DNA of 64,000 bases. It comes from Pyrus communis (Eukaryota; Streptophyta; Magnoliopsida; Rosales; Rosaceae). A program made the translations under genes and the position numbers. The stretch lies in assembly GCF_963583255.1 (NCBI RefSeq), contig NC_084803.1, positions 7,182,238 through 7,246,237 on the forward strand. Reading direction: 5' to 3'. The notes beneath the pieces are model-generated. The model had not been told where the DNA came from and searched no databases. It saw only the letters and a program-made list of their open reading frames with translations. Below, one piece after another: positions 38,018 to 45,997 of the stretch. Each line of letters begins with the position of its first letter. Position 1 is the stretch's first letter.

Positions 38018-40275
38018 ATGGGGGCTGGGCGCGAGGTCCAAAGCTCGCTGGACGGACTGCGGGACAAGAACGTGATGCAGCTGAAGAAACTCAACACTGC
38101 CCTCTTCCCAGTCCGCTACAACGACAAGTACTACGCCGATGCCCTCGCTTCTGGCGATTTCACCAAGCTAGGTTGAGCTTCGATTCTCAGTCTTTATTAT
38201 TTTTTAATTATATTTTCTGGGTCTTGTTTAATTTTGCATAATATTTCTGGGTTTTGTTTATTTTTGCTTAATATTTTCTGGGTTTTGCTTAATTATGCAT
38301 ATTGTTTTGTGGGGTTTGCTTATTTTGTGTTACAAATGTAGGTTCTTTATTCAAATGCCCTGAAATCTCATCTGGCTATTGGTTATTTTGTGAAAGATTT
38401 GATGGGATATAGTAATTTGAGCTTGTAATTATGTTCTACTTCTAATTACTGTTCTGTGAATATTTTGTGGTTTGTTCGTTCTGGGTATTTCGTAATCTTC
38501 GTTGTTGTTTGTTTGCTTCTGGTTATCCGAAAATGGAACTTGTTTATGGCTTGCGCTGAGAAATATTGGATGTTAGCTCTTTGCATTTTGAAATGCCGAT
38601 TTCACTCACTCAGATAGACTTTTGAAGAGTGTTGATAACACAAATCTACTAGCTTACTCTCTATTTTTCTAATAGCTTACTCAGGGGTTTGGGACCTTCA
38701 AGTAAATTGGGGATGGAAAGTTATTATTATGTCAGGGATTTGGGTAGTTTTAGTTATGGTAGTAATGCTTGGTTCAATAGTTATGTGTCTTAAGTCAATT
38801 GTTTCTGTTTGTTGGTGTTCTAAAAAAACCGTGAGGAACTACGTATTTTTGAAGATAAATGACGAGGTTCTGGTGCAGCATTAGTGAGGTAGTTGAGTGA
38901 TCAGCTATCCCCTGAATCTATATCAGTTCCTCAATAACAAAAGGGTAGTGCTATTCACACACCCCTTTTTACCTCCTACATATCCTTGTTAATTTTTGTC
39001 CATTGATCTTCTTCAATTCGTACGATCGAACGGCCGGAAATTGAGTGGGGTGTGTGAGAGGTAAAAATGGGTGTGTGGATAGCACCACCCAAACAAAATT
39101 AGATGTCTTCTTTGATGAGTTATGTTTATTTTTATAACCTACTTCCCCAGTAAAATTTTGTAGTGCTAGTTCTTTTAATATGTCGGCATGATTTTGGGAG
39201 GACGATGTTGTATGTCTTATTAGACGTGCAAAGAGGGTCATTAAGAATGAAGAAGTTGGTCGGACATTAGCTTGAGCATTTTCAAAGGTATCCTGTTATG
39301 AATTGGATGTGCCGTATGCTATTGTGTGAGGACCAATGTGAGACTATTGTTTAAGTTTAACAAGCTTATTCACCGAGCAATGATAGTCCACTTCTTACAG
39401 TATCTCGTTGAAGGTGCATATATGGTCTAGAAAGCTAGATCGATAATTATACCTGGTACATGTAAACAAAATTGCAAACCTTTCCTGTGTAGGTATACCC
39501 GTAGCACTCGTGTCTATGTTGAAGTTGACTACATGCCAAATTGACTAACATTATGAAAGAGGAAAGTTTAATTCCTGCTATTATTTTTGTACAGCATATT
39601 TCAGTGATATATGTGTTGGTGCAATTGCATGCCGGCTTGAGAAAAAGGAAAATGGAGCTGTCCGCGTGTACATCATGACATTGGGAGTTTTAGCACCATA
39701 CCGTGGGCTAGGCATTGGTAAGCAAGCACTGTTCGTATTATAAATTTGGTATGGCAGGGGGGAGTCTGTTTGAGAAACCACCAAGTCATGCTTATTGGTT
39801 ACAACCGTGGTCGAAATACATGAACCATGCTTTGGTCAAGTTTACCTTCTCGATACGACCATGCTTTGGTCGAGTTTACCTTCTGGATACGACTTGTTAT
39901 ATATACAGTGAATTGTTATTTAAATGTCTAATAGAATTAAGATTAAGGTGTCAAGAAAAAGTCCTCATACTTTTTGGTGGTACTGTCTTACGGCAAAATA
40001 TTTGCTTAATCTGGATATTAACAACCGCATAGTTTTCTTATCTAAGTTGTGGGATTTTCGCAGGTAAAAAACTGTTGAACCATTCTCTTGATCTGTGCGC
40101 CAAGCAAAATATTTCAGAAATATACTTGCATGTTCAGACAAACAATGAGGACGCCATAAACTTCTACAAGAAATTTGGGTTCGAAATCACGGAAACCATC
40201 CAGAATTATTACACGAACATCACCCCTCCAGACTGCTACGTTCTTACCAAGTATATCACTCAGACAAAGAAATAA
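38018..40275 (+). CDS. NAA50: N-alpha-acetyltransferase NAA50 (NatE catalytic subunit)
   Basis: GNAT-fold enzyme that transfers acetyl from acetyl-CoA to N-terminal Met of nascent proteins; it works with the NatA complex at the ribosome and in sister-chromatid cohesion and growth control. Three exons, 38018-38171, 39595-39717 and 40064-40275, give 162 aa, the family length. The substrate-binding FPVRYNDKYY segment is at aa 30-39, the acetyl-CoA motif RGLGIG (Q/RxxGxG/A) at aa 88-93, and the LHVQTNNEDAINFYKKFGFE segment, diagnostic of NAA50, is in exon 3. Intron 1 (1.4 kb) carries a MITE at 38943-39090, and intron 2 carries a 34-bp tandem duplication. A site II box (TGGGCC, 37810) upstream suits constitutive expression. 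No lesion seen. Confidence 0.96.
38943..39090. mobile_element. MITE family A, copy 2 (in NAA50 intron 1)
   Basis: 148 bp with ends GGGTAGTGCTATTCACACAC and, reverse-complemented, GGGTGGTGCTATCCACACAC. The core TTCTTCAATTCGTACGATCG is shared with copy 3. The flanks are A-rich (ATAACAAA / AAACAAAA), so the target duplication is only suggestive. Confidence 0.75.
39825..39892 (+). repeat. 34-bp tandem duplication in NAA50 intron 2
   Basis: Two copies of a 34-bp unit beginning CCATGCTTTGGTC at 39825 and 39859, each ending GATACGA, with two mismatches by eye. Intronic, well away from both splice sites. Confidence 0.85.
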
Positions 40276-40678
40276 ATGTCAAAGCTATCAAATGGGGAAG
40301 TTGTTACATTAAATTTTGATCTTTTGTTATTTCTAAATTATGCTAGATGATGTCTGGTTGTTAGAGTTATGAACTTGCTAAAATTTGTTCGAAAGCTAAG
40401 TTATGTGACTGTTCGTCTGCTGTATTTCTGGAGAAATGACTGTCGTTTGTTGATCGGATTAGCTTATGATCATTTGAAAGTTTTCTAATTTATCAGGACC
40501 AAGGGTTTTCGGCACTTCAGCAAAAATGAGGAGAAATGGTGGAATTTTGGAAAAGTGGACAATTTAGTAAAATAAATTTGAAACTTTAGAGATTATTCTT
40601 GTAATCTAGGAAAACTCATGTGACTTGGGTGAAAACACGGCAAACCTTTAAAGAGTGTAACAAAAAGGTAAAATAAAA

Positions 40679-40821
40679 GGGTAGTGCTATTTACACTTAT
40701 TTTTACCTTTCACACATATTTGTTAATATTTGTCCGTTAATGTTCTTCAATTTATTCGATATGACGGTCGAAAATTAAGAGAAGTGTGCGAGAAGTAAAA
40801 ATGAGTGTGGATAACACCATC
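40679..40821. mobile_element. MITE family A, copy 3
   Basis: 143 bp starting GGGTAGTGCTATTTACAC, right end reading GATGGTGTTATCCACAC in reverse complement, core TTCTTCAATTTATTCGATAT. It is flanked by perfect 9-bp direct repeats AAAATAAAA (40670-40678 and 40822-40830), consistent with an 8-9 bp target duplication, although the sequence is simple. Confidence 0.75.
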
Positions 40822-41146
40822 AAAATAAAACAAACCAAGACATTTGTCACACCTTTCACAAATTAGCTTTTGGCCTATTGTATTGTTTGTGGTTAAGAGC
40901 ATTTTCACTTACAGCCGAGACGTGAAGTTTGAATCCTCCCACCCTCTCAAAACCTAAACCTAAAATTCTCAGTGAACTCGTCCCAACATCCCACTAAATG
41001 CTCCTTTGAACCATTTAACCATATAGGCTTACTACTTTCTTTTTTTTCTTGGCTAAAAAACCATCATATATTATTATTTTGACATATTTTTCTTATGAGT
41101 TCTTTCATATAATATTCAGAACATCTCACTACGTGCCTAATTCCTT

Positions 41147-41338
41147 GGAAAGAGATCATTTACGGGTCTCTTCCTCCAAAGTCCACGGATTAAGTAATCC
41201 GGACCTTTAGCCAAAACAGAGAAGTTAGTAAAAAATTTTAAAAGCTATAATAATTTTTTACCGTTGAATTAAATTTTAAGGGTCCGGATCACTTGATCAG
41301 TGAGTTTTGGAGAAAGATCCGGAAATAATTTTTTTTCC
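41147..41338. mobile_element. MITE family B (Mutator-like), copy 2 with perfect 9-bp target duplication
   Basis: 192 bp beginning GGAAAGAGATCATTTACGGG and ending in TTTTTTTTCC, with the mirrored core GGATTAAGTAATCCGGACC / GGGTCCGGATCACTTGATC. It is flanked on both sides by the perfect 9-mer TAATTCCTT (41138-41146 and 41339-41347), the signature of Mutator-type integration. Confidence 0.85.
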
Positions 41339-42267
41339 TAATTCCTTGACTAGCTAATCATGACATGTGGGCGCATTAACCAATCCAATTTGTTGCTTTG
41401 AGATTACCCTTTTTTTTTTTTATGCACCTAGCATCGCCCATTCCTACCAACCAAATGGACCATGCACCCTCTTTAATTAATTAGCTGGGTGTTGAATTTT
41501 AAGTTCCCTTTGTTATATATGGTAAAAGTTCTGGCTGTCCCTCCCACCCTAAACCTTAAACACTCAACTATCCCAACACATCTGAATAATTTTTCATAAA
41601 CTCATTTATGTGGCGAGAAATGCTGGAAAGACTATATATTTAAACTATATTTTGTAAACGTTGATCTAGAGTTCAATTTTTAAACTAGAAAAAATGATGT
41701 CAATCAATATTTTTTGCTTTAGGTCAAGTGATGAGTATATTTTAGCACGTGATATTATATCGATATTAGTTAAAGGGGAAAACTTCGTAAGCGATGATGA
41801 GTAAAGTTTGGCATGTCCTTTGCTCCGTAGCCACAACCCCATGCTAGGTGTAAATCATCGCCATACTGAACTAGTCTGCGTGTGAAAGAGTGTAGGTGCT
41901 GCACTATATATAAGTACCTAACAAATACTCATTTGGGACACAAGAAACAACTGCTCTCTAGAATTCTCTCTCTCCCCCCTCTGATCTTGTACCTATGCTT
42001 CGTTTCATTCTTCATTTCTGCAGAATATGTGAGTATATTATCACTCGCCATGGATCGATCCTGAGTTTACTACTCCCGCTATCCTCTTGTTCTACTTGTA
42101 ATCATCTCTAATTCCTCAAATATCTCTCTTGATTCTGATTTCTGTGTTCTTCTTCTTCAAGACCAGTGAAAAGGAAGTCCATGAACCAACAAAACATTAG
42201 TTCATGGTGAATAACACTCTTTTCATTTGCCATCAGTTTCATGATTCTTTATTTTTTTTACTTGTTT

Positions 42268-42917
42268 TGAAAGGAAAACAGGGAGGAAAAATTGGAACGA
42301 GTCTGGTAGGACACTACGTTGAGCCTTATTCAAATTCAGCAGAAGACACAGTTCTACAACTCGATTTTGGTTGGTTAATTAGTGAGAAGTCTTAGATATA
42401 TTTTTCGTGTTATATAACCGGAAGAAGTATCGCTTATGTTGTACTTGGGCGTCACTCTTGTATAGAATAACATGTTTTCTTTAGAAATCAACGAAACGTT
42501 TTCCCCAAGTTTAATGATGTTGTATTGTTTCTTATCAGGTGCATGGAACCATTAGTATATGGGGAGTAGCGGAAGAGTACGAGAGACTTAGCCAAGGAAA
42601 GACTGCCCACTTTCACTAAGGAAGAGAAGAAGCTGATAAGGTCGGGTCCTTCGATTTTATTGGCATCAACTACTATGCTGCAAAGTACATGGAAAGGATG
42701 CCAGTTAAATCTTGCGGTATGGTAGTTGATGCCAATAAAATCGAAAAACCCCTTTATCAGCTTCTTCTCTTCCTCGATGAAAGTCGGGAGCCCTTCCTTG
42801 GCTAAGTCTCTCATACTCTTCGGCTACTCCCCATATACTAACGGTTCCATGTACCTGATAAGTAACAGTACAACATAAAAACATGGAGAAAACGTTTCGT
42901 TGATTTCTAAAGAAAGC
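42268..42917. pseudogene. Glycoside hydrolase family 1 (beta-glucosidase) relic
   Basis: Plus strand: 42268 to about 42374 encodes KIGTSLVGHYVEPYSNSAED and a shortened LDFGW, a GH1 exon. A canonical intron (donor after TTTGGTTG at 42374, acceptor cag at 42536-42538) leads into CMEPLVYGE, then an in-frame TAG, then RDLAKERLPTFTKEEKKLI and FDFIGINYYAAKY in a shifted frame. In intact enzymes the YGEYP tyrosine occupies the stop position. After about 42715 the same exon segment returns in reverse orientation to 42917. No other GH1 exons, catalytic glutamates (TFNEP, ITENG) or start are present, so this is a fragment. Intact relatives hydrolyse glucosides such as cyanogenic or phenolic ones. Confidence 0.85.
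42477..42917. repeat. Inverted duplication of the GH1 exon (hairpin of ~195-bp arms)
   Basis: The left arm (about 42477-42672) and right arm (about 42716-42917) are reverse complements with a short loop (about 42673-42715). Both contain AAATCAACGAAACGTTTTC, the intron acceptor CTTATCAGG, TTAGTATATGGGGAGTAG and GAAGAGAAGAAGCTGATAA. By eye the arms are roughly 85-90% identical. Transcription through it would give a long double-stranded stem. Confidence 0.88.
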
Positions 42918-43854
42918 AATCTGCAAGATTCAATACGTGACAGACACAAAACTATTGTTGAGACTCTTGAGCATTCACCAATAGTGTATATACATATATG
43001 TACTGTTGTGTTTTCACTTGTTACAGAATATGAGATGAAATTTGTGTACGCCGGTGATTATCTTTCGCTCATTGGATTTGACAAATCCAAACGGATGATG
43101 AAACGTCGTTATTAATCATATGATCTAATGGTGTTCTCATATTTGTAGCTCTAGAAAATGATTGTTGCCAAAGACACTGGAAGATGATTGCACTTACAAC
43201 TTTACGAAAATCAATTGACAAGGACGAGCAACAACTCGAAGATGATTGTGTTAAACTCTTTCATTTTGAATTTTTGGTTATCAATTTAACAAATCCTTAT
43301 TACTTTTAAACCATTTCCTAGTTTCCATTGCTCGAGATAACTCGAGCCCTCTCAAAAACAACTCGAGCTCATCTCAAATGATTGTTGAGTTATCTCTTTT
43401 GTCTCGAGTGTTATATTTGCTTGATGTTATACTCGATGGATGTCGATATGGCCTAGAGTTGTTCGCAAAGGGGCTTGAGTAGTTATTCTCGAGGGATAGT
43501 CTAGGGTAATGGGAACCAAACAATGAAGTTAAATGCAATTGGGGTGGTTAAGGCCTTAATCTTTTAAAACAATTAAAATAATTACCTCAATTTTTAAAAA
43601 TTGAACATCTGTTAGATCACTCCAAATACTAAAAGTGATTTTCACTTGTCATCAACTTTAAAATCCGTAAGTCAAATCCTTTTAGCCAAGTTAAACTCTA
43701 AGTTTCCTTGGCTAAAAGGGGTCAAGTTAAGGATTTAAGGCTTCGCAAATGACTTGCGAGACTCAATGGCCTCATCCAACCAACTAATTTAATACCCTGC
43801 TTAATTACAAGAATGTGCTACCAAATGTAGCCATAGATGAATTAAGAGTTAAAC
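42918..43854. other. Intergenic region between GH1 relic and LTR palindrome
   Basis: About 0.9 kb, AT-rich, with several CTCGAG-type words (43330-43490) and no supportable gene or RNA. Confidence 0.5.
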
Positions 43855-44074
43855 TGTCGCATCCCGGTCCGGGTTCTCATCATATCCCGGGCTCAAATTC
43901 ACCGTAGCACAATATTGTCCGCTTTGGGCCCCTACCATACCCTCACGGTTTTGTTCTTGTGTGAGTTCCCAGAAACAAAACCATGAGGGTATGGTAGGGG
44001 CCCAAAGTGGACAATATCATGCTACGGTGGAGTCGAGCCCAAGATGTGATGGAGACCTGGGCCGGGATGTGACA
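43855..44074. mobile_element. Palindromic element made of two inverted Cassandra-type LTR (U5) ends
   Basis: 220 bp. It starts TGTCGCATCCCGG and ends CCGGGATGTGACA, so both tips are the same LTR terminus in opposite orientation. Each arm runs inward through CACCGTAGCA, ATATTGTCC, TTTGGGCCCCTACCATACCC and GGTTTTGTT, which are the blocks of the Cassandra LTR end next to the primer-binding site. The arms share GGGCCCCTACCATACCCTCA, which the nearby Cassandra (44273) lacks, so they match each other better than that copy. A perfect 5-bp target duplication TAAAC (43850-43854 and 44075-44079) flanks it. The left arm stops near GTTCTTG while the right arm continues into GTGAGTTCCC, leaving a small asymmetric loop. 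Confidence 0.85.
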
Positions 44075-44385
44075 TAAACCCACTTCAATATTTGGGCATG
44101 TAATACCTAAAATTAGTGACTTAACATATGTCTAATTTTAACTATTTTTAAAAATTGAGACCAATTTAGAATCACCTTCTAATGTTGTACTTAACATAAA
44201 ATAGAAAGAAAAAAAAAACTAATGAAATCAAAACAAAATTCAATTAAATAGGAATGGATGAGCGAGGGTAAGTGTCGCATCTCGGCTCGGGACGGATCAC
44301 TTCCCGGACCCGACTCTACCACCGTAGCACAATATTGTCCGGTTTGGGCTTACCATTCCCTCACGGTTTTGTTTTTGGGAACTCA

Positions 44386-44458
44386 CGAACAACTTCCCAG
44401 TGGGTCACTTATCATGGGATTGCTCTAGCCCCCTTCTCGCTTAACTTCGGAGTTCCTA
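44386..44458 (-). promoter_or_regulatory. 5S rRNA-derived Pol III promoter block in Cassandra 3' LTR
   Basis: Read on the minus strand: GGAACTCCGAAGTTAAGCGA, then ATCCCATGATAAGTGACCCA and CTGGGAAGTT. This parallels the 5S rRNA internal control region (AGTTAAGCG A box and GATGGGTGACC..CTGGGAAGT C box). In this LTR the GGGTGAC word has decayed to AAGTGAC. Confidence 0.85.
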
Positions 44459-44611
44459 TGGAACCCGAAGCCAGTGAGCTCCCAAAAGGCCTCGTGCTAG
44501 GTAAGGATGAGAATATACATTTAAGGATCACTCCCCTGGGCGATGTGGGATGTCACAATCCACCCCCCTTAAGTGCCCGACGTCCTCGTCGGCACACTAC
44601 GACTAGGGTTA

Positions 44612-44627
44612 GGCTCTGATACCAAAT
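44612..44627 (-). other. Cassandra primer-binding site (initiator tRNA-Met)
   Basis: Directly after the 5' LTR on the minus strand: ATTTGGTATCAGAGCC. TGGTATCAGAGCC is complementary to the 3' end of plant initiator tRNA-Met. The polypurine tract (AAGGGGGGTGGAT, 44559-44571) abuts the other LTR. Confidence 0.9.
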
Positions 44628-44740
44628 TGTCACATCCCGGCTCGGGGCGGATCACTTCCCGGGCCCGACTCCACCACCGTGGCACGATATTGTCCGCTTT
44701 GGGCTTACCATTCCCTCACGGTTTTGTTTTTGGGAACTCA

Positions 44741-44813
44741 CGAGCAACTTCCCAGTGGGTCACCCATCATGGGATTGCTCTAGCCCCCTTCTCGCTTAAC
44801 TTCGGAGTTCCTA
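44741..44813 (-). promoter_or_regulatory. 5S rRNA-derived Pol III promoter block in Cassandra 5' LTR
   Basis: Same block as in the other LTR but better preserved: AAGTTAAGCGAG and GATGGGTGACCCACTGGGAA are intact on the minus strand. These match the 5S internal promoter elements except for small spacer differences. Confidence 0.88.
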
Positions 44814-45296
44814 CGGAACCCGAAGCCAGTGAGCTCCCAAAAGACCTCGTGCTAGGTAAGGATGTGAATATACATTTAAGGATTACTCCCCTGGGCGATG
44901 TGGGATGTTACAGTAAGAGTGATTTTCTGTCGGATTAGATCGGAAGCAAGTATTCCAATGCCAATTAAAAAAAAGTTTTGGAATGAAATATTAGTTTCAA
45001 TTTCGAAATATTGGATTATTGGAATTTATCTAAAATTTCAGAATTGGTTTTATCTCAAAATTTTTGTGAACATACTTTGGATCTCGTACATTTTGCAAGA
45101 CTTTGAAAACTTTTATGTGTTTACCATTCAATATTTTATTGGAATTTTGCGAAATATGCATGATCTTGCATGAGTGTATAACACAAAATTATGAGTAATG
45201 TTAGGAATGTAAAAATTTTAAACTAAATTTGTTATGTGTCATTAATAAAAAATAAATACATTAATCAATGCTTAAGTAATATGATCATCAACAACA

Positions 45297-45535
45297 GATT
45301 TGAATCCTCGTTGGATCCCCTCCCTTGGGATATAGGGATTAAAGAACACGGACCGTTGATAAAAAATCGTGCGGCCACAATTTTTTCCTTTTTTATATTT
45401 TTCACATAAAACGATGGTGCTTTACGTTTAAAAATATAAAAAGCATTTAATTGGTACCGCACGATTTTTGATCAACGGTCTGGTTTTGTTGATCACTAGG
45501 ATCCTCATAGAGGGGATCCGGCGAGGATCCAAATC
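45297..45535. mobile_element. Foldback element with GGATCC-rich ends, copy 1
   Basis: 239-bp inverted-repeat element. The left end GATTTGAATCCTCGTTGGAT mirrors the right end (GATTTGGATCCTCGCCGGAT in reverse complement). The inner arms GGACCGTTGAT..ATCGTGCGG are mirrored by CCGCACGAT..ATCAACGGTC. The flanks CATCAACAACA (45286-45296) and CATCAACAACT (45536-45546) match at 10 of 11, suggesting a 9-bp or longer target duplication. No coding capacity. Confidence 0.75.
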
Positions 45536-45795
45536 CATCAACAACTACATCATTTAGTTTAAAATTTAATTTCCTTAGCATCATTTAAAAATTATGTTAG
45601 ACAACATTTTAAATATAAATAGTATGATATATATACAAAATACGAAAAAATCAAATCTAAATATGAGAAGAATATGATAAAACAAGTTTAATAAAATTCC
45701 AATCGGACGGGTACATCCAAAAACCTTCGAAATTGTTCACTCGAGAAAAAATTTTCGATTCGAACTGAAATTTGTAATCCAAGTTTTTCCCTAGC

Positions 45796-45801
45796 CACGT
45801 G
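45796..45801 (+). promoter_or_regulatory. G-box upstream of CCR4-6
   Basis: CACGTG, 75 bp upstream of the proposed start codon at 45876. G-boxes bind bZIP/bHLH factors; functional use here is only inferred from position. Confidence 0.35.
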
Positions 45802-45875
45802 TGGGTCCCGCCGATGTTTGTGACAAGGGACCCGGTTACTGCCATCCGGAAAACCGTTACCTTCCTTCCGTCAAA

Positions 45876-45965
45876 ATGAGACACGCTCCTCCTCCTTCCC
45901 TCCAATTCCTCGCCGCTGCCGCCACCAACTCCGCCGTCACCACCATGTCTTCGCGCCCTCCTGTA

Positions 45966-45997
<32 letters not shown>

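Larger units (their letters stand above)
40276..42267. other. Intergenic region downstream of NAA50
   Basis: About 2 kb with two MITEs (40679-40821, 41147-41338). A TATATATAAG box near 41903 and a CT-rich leader near 41965-41978 precede the beta-glucosidase relic and may be its old promoter and 5' region; the ATGs there give only short frames with no domain. Nothing else recognised. Confidence 0.45.
44273..44912 (-). mobile_element. Complete Cassandra TRIM retrotransposon
   Basis: Minus-strand element of 640 bp: 5' LTR 44628-44912, internal domain 44558-44627 (70 bp), 3' LTR 44273-44557. Both LTRs are 285 bp with TG..CA ends, and a perfect 5-bp target duplication GTAAG (44268-44272, 44913-44917) flanks the element. 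The internal domain has only a primer-binding site and a polypurine tract, and no gag or pol, as in terminal-repeat retrotransposons in miniature. Each LTR contains a 5S rRNA-derived block, the defining feature of Cassandra. The LTRs differ at 16 of 285 positions by eye, 14 of them transitions, so this is not a very recent insertion. Confidence 0.95.

Noticed and set aside
41882..42064. Small hydrophobic ORF with TATA-like box upstream, possible secreted peptide gene
   Set aside because: No conserved features, and it sits just upstream of the dead beta-glucosidase; more likely remains of that promoter/5' region.
44386..44813. 5S rRNA genes
   Set aside because: Only the promoter-like core of 5S is conserved and it lies inside both Cassandra LTRs; the 5S ends are missing, so it is not an rRNA gene.
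44272..44938. Two long, nearly identical open frames (about 115-120 aa) in tandem, which look like a small repeated protein family
   Set aside because: They run antisense through the two LTRs of the Cassandra element; identity comes from the LTR repeat, and no protein of that kind is expected.
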